A stretch of 64,000 bases of DNA from [Eubacterium] yurii (lineage in GTDB: Bacteria; Bacillota; Clostridia; Peptostreptococcales; Filifactoraceae), in contig FUZS01000006.1 of the NCBI GenBank assembly GCA_900167215.1, positions 1-64,000 of the forward strand, in the 5' to 3' direction. Numbering within the stretch: the stretch's first letter is position 1; each line of letters starts with the position of its first letter. A model generated the notes under the pieces. It had not been told where the DNA came from. It ran no database searches and worked only from the letters and a program-made list of their open reading frames with translations. This document shows positions 18,535 through 28,054 of this stretch, one piece after another. A program made the translations under genes and the position numbers.

Positions 18535-20442
18535 ATGGAAAAAATAATTTTAGGCGGGAGATACGCTCTGCTGGAGAAAATTTCTGAAGGCGGTATGTCC
18601 ACGATTTACAAAGCATATTGCAATGTACTTAACAGAGTTGTGGCAGTAAAAATTTTAAAACAGGAATTTTCAAATGATGAGGAATTCCTCAAAAAATTCA
18701 ATAATGAGGCAAAAGCTGCAGCAGCTCTCAACCATCCGAATATAGTAGGAGTATATGATATAGGTAGTGATGATGATGTATCTTATATAGTCATGGAATA
18801 TATAGATGGTAAAAATATCAAACAGATAATCAATGAGAGAGGCAGTTTTGCAGAAAAAGGCGCTCTTGAAATATTAAGACAGATATGTTTGGCATTAAAA
18901 GCCGCTCATGATCAAGGTATTGTTCATAGAGATATAAAGCCTCACAATATAATGATAAATAAATTCGGTATAGTAAAGGTTGGAGATTTCGGTATAGCAA
19001 AGGCAACAAGCTCAGCTACTATTACCAAGTCAGAAAGTATAATGGGCTCAGTTCACTATATTTCTCCTGAACAAGCTAAAGGAGAGTATGTTGATAAGAG
19101 AAGTGATATATATTCTTTAGGTATAGTTTTCTATGAAATGCTTACAGGAAAAGTGCCTTATGATGAAGATAAAGCAATAAATACAGCACTTAAGCATGTG
19201 AACTGTCAATTGGAAATACCTGAAAAATATAAACATATACTATCTTCTTCTGTGCAAAATATATTATTGAAAATGACTCAGAAGAATCCAAATGACAGGT
19301 ATCTTGATGTTTCGCAAATAATAGCCGACATAGATAAAATACAAAATGAAAACGAAGAGGTAAGTTACTTTGTGGAAAATGATTATCATACAAAAATAAT
19401 GCCGGCAGTAAAACAAGAAAATATACAAAGAGAAGAGCAAAGGCCAAAGAAGAAGAAAAAAAGAGGATATAAAAAGTATTTTATATTACTTGCCATAATA
19501 GTTGTTGCTTTGTCTTCAGCGTATCTCATTTCAGCCGGCAATATCTGGGATGCTTTGGCAGGCAATAATGTGAAGATACCTGATATAGTAGGTAAGAATA
19601 TTAAAAAAGCAACAAAAGAATTAGAAGAAGCGGATCTTAAAATAAGGATAATGTCTGAAAAAGAAGATGAGGAAACAGAAAGCGGAACTATACTTTCTCA
19701 AAACCCTGACGCAGGGATAAAGTTGAGAAAAGGTGAGGAAGTGTCTGTAATAGTTTCCAAACAGCCTGAAAACATAACTGATATACCGGATGTGGTAGGC
19801 AAGAGCCTTGATGAGGCGAAAAAATTGATTGAAGACAAGAAACTTAAACATAATGTTAAGTATAAATTTTCCAAGGATGTAGAAGAAGGTTTTGTAATGT
19901 CTCAATCTCCTGCTAAGGAGCAAAAGGCAAAATTTGATGATGTGGTGACTATTGAAGTAAGCAAGGGTGAGGAAGTAAAAAAGGAAAAGATTCCTAATTT
20001 GGTAGGAGCTACACTTGATGATGCAAGGAAGATAACAGGTAATTTTTCAATCGGAAGCATAAGCTACCAGGAAGATACGTCAAAACCTGACGGCAGAGTT
20101 CTTTCTCAAGAACCGCAAGCAGGAAGCCAACAAGTCCCAGGTACTCAGATAAATATAGTTATAAATAAAATTGAACCGAGGAAAGAACCTGAACAGGAAA
20201 AACCTAAGATAGAAGCAGAGATAGTTACTAAAAACCTCGAAGTAGTATTGCCTAAAGGTGATGATCTCTTAATAACAATTGTGGATAAGAGCAATGGAGC
20301 TATAGCCTATAGTAATACTATATCAGTAAAAGAAGGTGAAAATGTAAGTGTTCAACTTAGCGGTCGAAAGGGAGAATCTAAAGAATTTGATATATTTATA
20401 GGTGGCAAGTATTTTGCAACTACAGGTACAATAACATTTTAG
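18535..20442 (+). CDS. prkC: PASTA-domain Ser/Thr protein kinase PrkC/StkP
   Basis: Hanks-type kinase domain at about 5-270: glycine loop EGGMSTIYKA, catalytic HRDIKPHN (about residue 130), activation segment with DFG. A basic juxtamembrane stretch and a single TM follow (about 315-333), then three extracellular PASTA repeats (each opening with IPD/N-(I/V/L)-VG, about 338-545) and a ~90-residue C-terminal beta domain. It senses muropeptides or lipid II and controls cell-wall growth and dormancy exit (known of the family). ATG 18535 is chosen because TTGGAG (18523-18528) is its ribosome site; the in-frame TTG 18523 is part of that site. Confidence 0.95.
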   Translation: MEKIILGGRYALLEKISEGGMSTIYKAYCNVLNRVVAVKILKQEFSNDEEFLKKFNNEAKAAAALNHPNIVGVYDIGSDDDVSYIVMEYIDGKNIKQIINERGSFAEKGALEILRQICLALKAAHDQGIVHRDIKPHNIMINKFGIVKVGDFGIAKATSSATITKSESIMGSVHYISPEQAKGEYVDKRSDIYSLGIVFYEMLTGKVPYDEDKAINTALKHVNCQLEIPEKYKHILSSSVQNILLKMTQKNPNDRYLDVSQIIADIDKIQNENEEVSYFVENDYHTKIMPAVKQENIQREEQRPKKKKKRGYKKYFILLAIIVVALSSAYLISAGNIWDALAGNNVKIPDIVGKNIKKATKELEEADLKIRIMSEKEDEETESGTILSQNPDAGIKLRKGEEVSVIVSKQPENITDIPDVVGKSLDEAKKLIEDKKLKHNVKYKFSKDVEEGFVMSQSPAKEQKAKFDDVVTIEVSKGEEVKKEKIPNLVGATLDDARKITGNFSIGSISYQEDTSKPDGRVLSQEPQAGSQQVPGTQINIVINKIEPRKEPEQEKPKIEAEIVTKNLEVVLPKGDDLLITIVDKSNGAIAYSNTISVKEGENVSVQLSGRKGESKEFDIFIGGKYFATTGTITF

Positions 20443-20615
20443 CAATTAGCAACGTATTTGTATGAAATAACATCTTAAGTATTAAAATAAGAGCAATTTT
20501 AGAATAAGTAAAATTTTAAATAATTATGTTGTATATTTAAAATTGCAATAGCTCTATAACAGCAAAAGTGCTTATAAATTAGTATGAGTGAAAAGAGGGT
20601 TGTATTATCAAAGGA

Positions 20616-21497
20616 TTGGTAGTAAAAAAAATAGCAAATTTTTTCTATGTGGAATGTGATAATGTAATTTATCAGTGCAAACCCAGAGGAAGCTTTAAAA
20701 AAGAAAATAAGTCAATAATAGTAGGTGATTATGTAGATATTGCAATAACAGACGAAATTGACAATGAGGCTGTTATAGACTTTGTATATGAGCAGAAAAA
20801 TATGCTCATTAGGCCAAGTGTTGCCAATATCACTAAATTAATCTTAGTATTTTCTGTTTTGGAGCCTAAGTTGAATTTTTATATAATTGACAGTTTCTTA
20901 GTGCTTGCAAAGAAGAAAAATATAGATGTCGTAATTTGTTTTAGCAAGACAGATCTTGATAAAGAACAAACTTACAAAGAAGCTGTCAAAATATATGAAG
21001 ATATAGGATATGAAACTGTTGAAATAAGCAGTGTAAATAATACAGGTATAGAAGAACTGAAATCTAAGATAAGTGGAAATATCAACGTGGTAGCAGGTCC
21101 GTCAGGAGCAGGAAAGAGCAGTCTTATCAACAATGTATCCTCTGATTTTAATCAGGCTATATCTTCAATAAGCAGCAAATTACAAAAAGGAAAAAATACT
21201 ACTACCTATGCTACACTTTTGAAAATGCCTATGAAAGACTCATATATTGCAGATACTCCCGGCTTTACTTCAATAAAAGCTACAGATATAAAAATAAATG
21301 AACTTAAGGACTATTTTATTGAGTTTGACAAGTATAGTGAGGGCTGTAAGTTTAAAAATAAGTGTTTACATGAAAACGAGCCATCTTGTTCAATAAAAAC
21401 AGCATTAGAAGAGGGCAAGATATATAAAAGCAGATATGACTCTTATATAAGAATGTTAAGTGAAATAAAAAAATATGAAAATGGGGGAAGGTATTGA
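20616..21497 (+). CDS. rsgA: Ribosome small-subunit biogenesis GTPase RsgA
   Basis: About 293 aa. OB-fold N-terminus, then a circularly permuted GTPase: G4 FSKTDL, G1 GPSGAGKSSLIN (about residue 160), G3 DTPGF, then a zinc site in CKFKNKCLHENEPSC. It checks late 30S maturation. Start is uncertain. TTG 20616 gives the listed frame but has no workable ribosome site. GAGGG at 20595-20599 is spaced for ATC 20607 (or ATT 20604), and the extra residues I-K-G restore the family's usual opening (M-x-G-x-I). The protein may therefore start on a non-canonical codon. Its stop overlaps the rpe start. Confidence 0.93.
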   Translation: MVVKKIANFFYVECDNVIYQCKPRGSFKKENKSIIVGDYVDIAITDEIDNEAVIDFVYEQKNMLIRPSVANITKLILVFSVLEPKLNFYIIDSFLVLAKKKNIDVVICFSKTDLDKEQTYKEAVKIYEDIGYETVEISSVNNTGIEELKSKISGNINVVAGPSGAGKSSLINNVSSDFNQAISSISSKLQKGKNTTTYATLLKMPMKDSYIADTPGFTSIKATDIKINELKDYFIEFDKYSEGCKFKNKCLHENEPSCSIKTALEEGKIYKSRYDSYIRMLSEIKKYENGGRY

Positions 21498-22150
21498 TGA
21501 AATCAATAGCGCCGTCTATATTGTCGGCTGATTTTTCAAATATAGGAAGGGATATTAAGGAAGTTGAAGATAATACAAATTGCAAATATCTTCATATTGA
21601 TGTTATGGACGGTATGTTTGTTCCCAATATCTCTATAGGGCAGGTATTTATCAAATCCATAAGAAAGGCAAGCAATATGATATTTGATGTTCATCTTATG
21701 ATTGAAAAACCTGAAAGATATGTAGAAGATTTTCAAAAAAGCGGGGCAGATATATTGACTGTCCACTGTGAAGCTACAAATCATCTGCATAGGGTGCTTG
21801 CACATATAAGGCAGTGCGGTATGAAAGCAGGAGTGACACTAAATCCTGCTACGCCTATAGAAAATATCATCCCTGTACTTGACATGGTTGACTTGGTTTT
21901 GGTTATGAGTGTAAATCCAGGTTTTGGAGGTCAAAGCTTCATTAGAAACAGCTTAACAAAAATTGAGAAACTGAAAAAATGGAAAGAAGAATACGGATAT
22001 AACTATATAATAGAGATAGACGGTGGAGTAAATGAATCTACAATATCTGAAATATCAAAGGCGGGAGCTGAATTGTTTGTTGCAGGTTCAGCGGTATTTA
22101 ACGACAAAGGTATCAGACAAAATATAGAGAATTTAGAAAAACTTATGTAA
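21497..22150 (+). CDS. rpe: Ribulose-phosphate 3-epimerase
   Basis: 217 aa TIM barrel. SIAPSILSADFSNIG at the start, metal ligands in HIDVMDGMFVPN and DVHLMI, then MSVNPGFGGQSFI and DGGVN. It interconverts ribulose-5-P and xylulose-5-P in the pentose phosphate pathway. ATG 21497 overlaps the rsgA stop by one base (TGATG), with GGGGAAGG just before it. Confidence 0.96.
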   Translation: MKSIAPSILSADFSNIGRDIKEVEDNTNCKYLHIDVMDGMFVPNISIGQVFIKSIRKASNMIFDVHLMIEKPERYVEDFQKSGADILTVHCEATNHLHRVLAHIRQCGMKAGVTLNPATPIENIIPVLDMVDLVLVMSVNPGFGGQSFIRNSLTKIEKLKKWKEEYGYNYIIEIDGGVNESTISEISKAGAELFVAGSAVFNDKGIRQNIENLEKLM

Positions 22151-22202
22151 GTTAAATTTTGATATTTGTTGTAGATTATAGAATATGAAATAAGGATGAA
22201 AA

Positions 22203-22853
22203 ATGAATGATTATGCTGTACTTGTAGTAAACGGCTCTATAAAAGATATGGATTTTTACAAAGATATTTTAGATAATGCGAAGATATTGGTGGCATCAGA
22301 TGGTGCTGCCAATATATTATATAGACATTCTAAGGATATTGACTACATTATAGGTGATTTAGATTCTATTTCTGAAGAAGTACTCAATTATTACAAAAAT
22401 AAAGATGTTACAGTTAAAAGATATCCTGTAAAAAAAGACAAGACAGACTCTGAGATTTCAATTGATGAGATATATAAAATGGGTATTGAAAAAATAATAA
22501 TGATTGGTGCAAAAGGAGATAGAATAGATCATTTCATGGCTAACTTAAATCTCTTGTACTATGCTGATAACATAGGAGTAAATCTGGTCATACTAGATGA
22601 AAATAATGAAATTACTCTAATCAAAGAGGGACAAAATTACATTGATGTCAAAGTAAATCAGACAATTTCATTTGTCAGTCTTATAGGAGAGGTACAGGGC
22701 ATTACTCTAAGTGGTTTTGAATATGAACTTGAAGACTATAACTTGAATTTCGGCTCAAGTATACTGACATCTAATGTGGCAAAAAAAGAAAGAGTTTTTG
22801 TTGAAATAAAAAAGGGAAGTTTACTTTGTATTAAGGTCAACGAGAATCTATAA
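22203..22853 (+). CDS. tpk: Thiamine pyrophosphokinase
   Basis: 216 aa. ASDGAANILYRH, YIIGDLDSIS, YPVKKDKTDSEI and GAKGDRIDHFMANL are the thiamin and ATP/Mg-binding signatures. It converts thiamine to thiamine diphosphate with ATP. It closes the mutL-to-tpk block, and the rsgA-rpe-tpk order is standard in Firmicutes. Confidence 0.94.
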   Translation: MNDYAVLVVNGSIKDMDFYKDILDNAKILVASDGAANILYRHSKDIDYIIGDLDSISEEVLNYYKNKDVTVKRYPVKKDKTDSEISIDEIYKMGIEKIIMIGAKGDRIDHFMANLNLLYYADNIGVNLVILDENNEITLIKEGQNYIDVKVNQTISFVSLIGEVQGITLSGFEYELEDYNLNFGSSILTSNVAKKERVFVEIKKGSLLCIKVNENL

Positions 22854-23075
22854 TCTTGTATATGATATTTAAGTATATGTAATTAGGAATATAAAAAATA
22901 TTGTAGTATGCTATGTATATATGAAAAAATAATATATGGATTTGAAGCAAGATTTATGCAAATAATTGAAGGAATAAGGAATTTATTTATATTAAATGAA
23001 AATAAACATACTAAACTTGAATTATATATTCCTTAATTAAATAAATATAGTATTAAAAATTACTTTGAAAGGTAA

Positions 23076-23717
23076 ATGGACTCAATGTATATAACAAATC
23101 CGTCTGAAATAGAAAAAAAGAGTTTTGAAATTATTGATGAAATAATAAAATCTGAGCATAAGGGCTATGAATTTAATAGTATTTTTGAAGAAAAAATAAT
23201 AAAAAGATGTGTACATACATCTGCTGATTTTGACTATCTATACAATCTAAAAATATCAAAAAATTTTGAAGATATAATTAAAAAAGCTATTGAAGAAAAA
23301 GCTACAATATATACAGATACGACCATGGCTCTCTCAGGAATTAATAAGACAAGCTTGAAAAAATACGGTATGGAAGTAAGATGTCTTATAGCTGATGAAG
23401 AAACAAAGCTCTTAGCTGAAAAAATGAAAATTACTCGTTCAATGGCAAGTGTTATTAGAATATTTGAAGATGAAAATCCTAAAATAGCTGTAGTTGGAAA
23501 TGCTCCTACCTTTTTATACAAGACCTTAGAAATGTATGAACAGAAAAAATCTAATTTAAGAGCTATAATTGGTGCACCTGTAGGATTTGTTGAGGCTAAA
23601 GAGTCTAAGGATAAGCTTTTTGAAACTAATATTCCTCAGGTAGTGGCACTTGGAAGAAAAGGTGGCAGTAATATTGCTGCAGCTATAGTAAATGCAATAT
23701 TATATGCCTTGGTGTAA
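23076..23717 (+). CDS. cbiC: Precorrin-8X / cobalt-precorrin-8 methylmutase
   Basis: 213 aa. IKRCVHTSADFDY carries the catalytic histidine. TDTTMAL, GNAPTFLY, IIGAPVGFVEAKESK and ALGRKGGSNIAAAIVNA are family blocks. It migrates the C11 methyl to C12, yielding (cobalt-)hydrogenobyrinate. GAAAGG precedes the ATG. Four bases separate it from cbiD. The upstream gap (22854-23075) shows an AT-rich leader with no recognisable cobalamin riboswitch core. Confidence 0.94.
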   Translation: MDSMYITNPSEIEKKSFEIIDEIIKSEHKGYEFNSIFEEKIIKRCVHTSADFDYLYNLKISKNFEDIIKKAIEEKATIYTDTTMALSGINKTSLKKYGMEVRCLIADEETKLLAEKMKITRSMASVIRIFEDENPKIAVVGNAPTFLYKTLEMYEQKKSNLRAIIGAPVGFVEAKESKDKLFETNIPQVVALGRKGGSNIAAAIVNAILYALV

Positions 23718-23720
23718 GAA

Positions 23721-24851
23721 ATGGATGAGTTGAAGGAGAGACTTCAAGATTTTTATGAAGTACAACTGGGTTTTATAAATACTAATAACAAGAAGATAAG
23801 GAGAGGTATAACTACAGGAACAGTCGCTACTGCAGTATCAAAGGCAGGAGCTATGTTTATTTGTGATGGAAAAAAAAGAGATTATGTAAATATTAAAACT
23901 ACAGGCGGAAAAAGTCTTGATGTAATCATAGAAAAGTATGAAGAAAATGATGACTCTATACTTGTATATGCCAGAAAATATGCAGGAGACGATATTGACG
24001 CAACTAATCTTGCTCTTATTTATGCAAGGGTAAAAAAAAGAGATGACTCTGAAATAAATATAACAGGCGGAGAGGGAGTAGGCATAGTCACAAGAGCAGG
24101 ACTTGATATAAACGTAGGTCAAAGTGCAATAAACCCTAAACCCAGAGAAAGTATAATAAGAGAGATACAAAACTTTACTACCTTTGGATTTGATATTACA
24201 ATATGTGTAAAAGATGGAGAAGTTATAGCTAAAAAAACCTTCAATGAAAGACTTGGAATAGTAAAGGGAATATCTATAATTGGAACTACAGGAATAGTAG
24301 AGCCTATGAGTATAGAGGCGCTGAAAAGCTCTATAGAAAAGGAAATTAAGGTAAAGTCCAAAGAAGGTGACAAAATTGTCTTATCTTTTGGAAATATGGG
24401 AGAAAAAGCCTTAAATAAACTTGGAATATCATCAGACAAGATATGTATTTGCAGTAATTATGTAGGTGATGCTCTTGAGTATATATCAAATTGTGATAAT
24501 GTTACAGATGTATTGATAGCAGGAAACTTCGCAAAGGCGGTAAAGTTAGCAGGAGGAATATTTAATACCCATTCACATGTAGCAGACGCCAAAAATGAGA
24601 TTATAGCAGCTAATCTGGCACTTTTGAATGCACCTTATGAGCTTATTAAATCAGTAATGGAAGCAAATACTTCAAGGCAGATTACACAATATATAAGTAG
24701 TAATAATTTTGAAAGAGTCTATGATGTATTAGCAAGAAGAGCAGAAGAAAAATGCGATATATTCATAAAACATGGATTTAAAAATCATATTTTGATGTTT
24801 GACTATGATGATGAAATGTTAAATAGTGTTGATATTTCAATATTTATATGA
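23721..24851 (+). CDS. cbiD: Cobalt-precorrin-5B C1-methyltransferase
   Basis: 376 aa. Opens with RRGITTGTVATAVSKAGAMF, then GGEGVGIVTRAGLDINVGQSAINP and NFAKAVKLAGGIFNTHSHVADA, all characteristic of CbiD. It methylates C1 in the anaerobic (early cobalt) corrin pathway, which marks the organism as using the oxygen-independent route. It forms a two-gene unit with cbiC. The remaining cbi genes are not in the window. Confidence 0.95.
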   Translation: MDELKERLQDFYEVQLGFINTNNKKIRRGITTGTVATAVSKAGAMFICDGKKRDYVNIKTTGGKSLDVIIEKYEENDDSILVYARKYAGDDIDATNLALIYARVKKRDDSEINITGGEGVGIVTRAGLDINVGQSAINPKPRESIIREIQNFTTFGFDITICVKDGEVIAKKTFNERLGIVKGISIIGTTGIVEPMSIEALKSSIEKEIKVKSKEGDKIVLSFGNMGEKALNKLGISSDKICICSNYVGDALEYISNCDNVTDVLIAGNFAKAVKLAGGIFNTHSHVADAKNEIIAANLALLNAPYELIKSVMEANTSRQITQYISSNNFERVYDVLARRAEEKCDIFIKHGFKNHILMFDYDDEMLNSVDISIFI

Positions 24852-24889
24852 TGCTAATCACTGTTTATAATACCAAGTATCTATTTTAA

Positions 24890-25013
24890 TACCAAAATCT
24901 AATAAAATAATAGATAAAATATTTTAAGTACATTTATAATAAAGTCATAAACCATATACTAATTTTTAAAAAATGCTTATGAGAATTATCCATAGATTAA
25001 ATGGATAATAGTA
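24890..25013 (+). mobile_element. MITE family B, copy B3 (124 bp)
   Basis: TACCAAAATCTAATAAAATA at the left, TTAAATGGATAATAGTA at the right, with TAA on both sides (24887-24889, 25014-25016). Same orientation as B1 and B2. Confidence 0.8.
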
Positions 25014-25091
25014 TAAACTGATATTATAAATTACATGGATTTTCAATAACTTTATTGAAATGTAATTACATTGCTTTTTAAAGAGTTTTTA

Positions 25092-25209
25092 TATTAATGC
25101 TAAAAAGCAATTAAATAGTCTTAAAAATATATTAAGGATATTTGTTGAAAACCCAAAAAATATTATTTCGATAAATTTGAATATATGGCATTATAAACGG
25201 TGATTAGTA
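25092..25209 (+). mobile_element. MITE family C, copy C2 (118 bp)
   Basis: TATTAATGCTAAAAAGCAAT at the left, CATTATAAACGGTGATTAGTA at the right, flanked by TTA (25089-25091, 25210-25212). Its interior (ATATATTAAGGAT, AAAAAATATTATTT) matches the copies at 9257 (inverted) and 59605. Confidence 0.75.
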
Positions 25210-25238
25210 TTATCATGAAAATAAAAATATATAAGAAA

Positions 25239-25281
25239 GCGACTGTGAAAATGGAATTTTTATTTTCTCAGTCGCTTTTTT
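25239..25281. terminator. Bidirectional terminator between cbiD side and PBP1A
   Basis: 14-bp stem with one mismatch (GCGACTGTGAAAAT 25239-25252 with ATTTTCTCAGTCGC 25262-25275), followed by six T on the plus strand and a weaker T-rich stretch on the minus strand. It is placed to stop the minus-strand PBP gene eight bases beyond its stop. Confidence 0.8.
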
Positions 25282-25288
25282 CAATGTG

Positions 25289-27892
25289 TTAAGGTTTATT
25301 TTCATTTGGTGATTGGCTTTGTGCAGGTGGCGTCTGACTATTATTATCCAGTATCAGATTTGCATCATTTTGATTATTGCCTTGATTACCTGAGTTTTCA
25401 CCTTGCCCTTGTCCATTACCACCGTTTGTATCCGGTGGAGAAGAATTCCCGTCAGTAGGATTAGTTGGTTGAGACGGTTGAGTATTATTGTTATTATTTG
25501 GATTTGGAGGTTGTTGAGTATCTTCAGGTTGTTGAGGAATAGCTGGTGTTTGTCCTTGATCCGGATTAATAGGAGTAGTTTGATTATTCTTATTTGGATC
25601 GGTAGTAGGATTCTGACCTTGATTTTGATTTGACTTGTCCCCATCAAATAATACACCGTCAAGATTTTGATTTTCATTTGGTTTAACACTGTTGTTATAT
25701 ACAGGTGCAGTAGGTTGTTCCTCTTTAACTGGTTCATCTGCTATAATATCGTTAGGTTCTATTTTAGTAGGCAAATCAAATGTCTTATATGACAGCTTAA
25801 GAGCATACTTAATCCTATTCATAACATTTCTCCATAAAGCAGCAGGTATTGCTGAGGTGTAGTTTAGTTCAACAGGATTATCTGCACCTATCCAAACAGC
25901 AGCTGTATAGTACGGAGTGTATCCGACAAAATAAACATCTTTTTTTGAATCTGTTGTGCCTGTTTTTCCGGCAGCAGGCATTTTGTCAAGTATTGCTGCT
26001 TTACCTGATCCGCTTGTTACAACACTTTCTAATATGGTAGTCATCTTATAGGCGTTGGATTCATCTATCATGGTAAATACCTCAGGCGTATTTTCATATA
26101 TAACAGAGTCATTTCTATCAACAATCTTTGTTATAAATGTGGGTTTCACCTGTTTTCCAAGATTAGCAATACCTGAATAAGCTGATGCCATCTCAAGAGG
26201 AGTAACACCATGAGTTAGACCGCCAAGTGCCAATGCGAGATTTTCATCATTATTTACAGGATCGTCTTCTCGACGTACCAAATGCTTAAATCCCATCTCT
26301 TCAAGATAGTCAAGTGAACGTGTTATAGCTTCAGCTTTTGTTTTTCCAAGAGACTCCAAAGTTTTAACAGCGGCTACATTGGCAGAGACCTGTATTAATT
26401 TTTTCATAGTAGCATTTCCATAGTAAATGCTATATATGTTGCTTGGCCAGTATCCTGTAGGACTTGTAGAGTCACGACGTGGAGAGTCATTGATTATGGA
26501 ATTTGGAGTCATTCCGTCTTTTAATGCAAGCAGATATACAGCTAAAGGTTTAATAGCTGAGCCTGGTTGTCTCGGATTGTCGGAACGGTCGTAAATAAAA
26601 CTTCCTGCTTGACCACGTCCTCCTATAAGAGCCTTTACATAGCCGGTCTTTTGATCTATTACAACCATTGCTGCCTGAGGCTGTATGTTATTATCTTTAT
26701 CTGTAAATGAATTTGGAAAGTTTTCTGTTTGTGAAAACTCATATTCCAAAATCTTTTGTATTCTTGGATCTAAAGTAGTATAAATTTTCAATCCACCAAA
26801 TTTTAGCATTTCATTAGCAGCTTCTTCAGAATTGCCTTGACTTATTAATATTTTAATGACTTCTTTTTTTACTTTATCATTAAAATACGAAGAAATGCCG
26901 CTGTTGTTTCTCGGTGGAAATTTGATGGTTATCGGGGTTGCCAATGCTTCAGTATATCTTGCATTGTCAATAAATCCAAGTTCAAGCATCTTTTTAAGTA
27001 TTATCTTTTGTCTTGAGATGGTGTCAGGATTTAATTCAGCCTTCGCAACTATAAGAGATCCTTGTTTCAGCAAGATATATTCATATTGGTCTATTCTACC
27101 TATATTTCTCAACCTCCTGTAGATGTCCAATTCAGCATCAGTAGGAGTATATTTTTTTTCAGATTCATACATCTTTAATTGGATTGTTGTAAGGTCGTCA
27201 CTTTCTGTAATATCTAAAAGCTTGTAAGGGATATATTTTACAGGATATTTGGTAATTCCTGCAAGTACAGCTGCCTCAGCAAGATTAACGTCTTGAATAT
27301 TCTTATTAAAATAAGACTTTGCTGCAGCTTGCACACCGTTTACATTACTACCTAAAAACACCGAATTCAGATAGGCATATAGTATCTGAGTCTTGGAAAA
27401 TCTCTTCTCCAATTCCATGGCATAGACAGCATCGGTAATCTTTCTCATAGCAGATTTTTTAGAACTGGTGAGCAGATTTTTGGATAGCTGCATAGAAATA
27501 GTAGATGCACCTTGTTCTAATGATCTGGCTTTAATATCATGGACAATTGCTCCTAAAACTCTCTTTACATCTACACCGTTATGTTCATAAAAACGCTCAT
27601 CCTCTATAGCAATAAAGGCTTTTTGAACATCTGACGGAATATCTTCTATAGGAACTATAGTTCTATATACATTACTTTGAATTTTTTCCGTTATCTTACC
27701 TGTGTCATCATATATGAAAGAAGTTTCCTCCAATAACGAGTCAATGTTTTTCGCTGTAGAGCTTGGGAAATTGCTTGATATAGATATATATAAAGCCACT
27801 AAAACAGCGCAGGTAGCTATAATAGAAAAAATCAAAAAATAGAAAAAGAAATTAAATATTTTCTTTATTATTCCCAATTTTTTCCCTGGCAT
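25289..27892 (-). CDS. Class A penicillin-binding protein (PBP1A-like)
   Basis: 867 aa. N-terminal TM anchor (about 11-33). GT51 glycosyltransferase domain: EDERFYEHNGVD with catalytic Glu about residue 94, QGASTISMQLSKNL, ILYAYLNSVFLG. The transpeptidase domain has SxxK in PGSAIK (about 443), SAN as the SxN motif, and KTGTT (about 640). The last ~165 residues are a disordered P/N/Q/G-rich tail, common in Firmicute PBP1. It polymerises and cross-links peptidoglycan. AGGAGG on the minus strand lies just right of the start. Single-gene unit. Confidence 0.94.
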   Translation of the reverse strand: MPGKKLGIIKKIFNFFFYFLIFSIIATCAVLVALYISISSNFPSSTAKNIDSLLEETSFIYDDTGKITEKIQSNVYRTIVPIEDIPSDVQKAFIAIEDERFYEHNGVDVKRVLGAIVHDIKARSLEQGASTISMQLSKNLLTSSKKSAMRKITDAVYAMELEKRFSKTQILYAYLNSVFLGSNVNGVQAAAKSYFNKNIQDVNLAEAAVLAGITKYPVKYIPYKLLDITESDDLTTIQLKMYESEKKYTPTDAELDIYRRLRNIGRIDQYEYILLKQGSLIVAKAELNPDTISRQKIILKKMLELGFIDNARYTEALATPITIKFPPRNNSGISSYFNDKVKKEVIKILISQGNSEEAANEMLKFGGLKIYTTLDPRIQKILEYEFSQTENFPNSFTDKDNNIQPQAAMVVIDQKTGYVKALIGGRGQAGSFIYDRSDNPRQPGSAIKPLAVYLLALKDGMTPNSIINDSPRRDSTSPTGYWPSNIYSIYYGNATMKKLIQVSANVAAVKTLESLGKTKAEAITRSLDYLEEMGFKHLVRREDDPVNNDENLALALGGLTHGVTPLEMASAYSGIANLGKQVKPTFITKIVDRNDSVIYENTPEVFTMIDESNAYKMTTILESVVTSGSGKAAILDKMPAAGKTGTTDSKKDVYFVGYTPYYTAAVWIGADNPVELNYTSAIPAALWRNVMNRIKYALKLSYKTFDLPTKIEPNDIIADEPVKEEQPTAPVYNNSVKPNENQNLDGVLFDGDKSNQNQGQNPTTDPNKNNQTTPINPDQGQTPAIPQQPEDTQQPPNPNNNNNTQPSQPTNPTDGNSSPPDTNGGNGQGQGENSGNQGNNQNDANLILDNNSQTPPAQSQSPNENKP

Positions 27893-28054
27893 AATTCCTC
27901 CTGATTTGAAAGAAAATAAAATTAAAAAAAATTATACTTTATTATTATATCACAAGATAGTATAATGTTAACATAAATTTTATAAAATTGTAACATAGAA
28001 TTTTGTAAAATTATTGTAATTTACAGGATTTTAATTTATGGAAACGGAATAAAT

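Noticed and set aside
22854-23075. Cobalamin riboswitch upstream of cbiC
   Set aside because: No GCCACTG B12-box-like segment or matching helices seen; only an imperfect AT-rich hairpin.
25354-25737. Open frames over the C-terminal tail of PBP1A in both directions
   Set aside because: Low-complexity P/N/Q codons leave other frames open; no ribosome sites; overlapped by a clear real gene.
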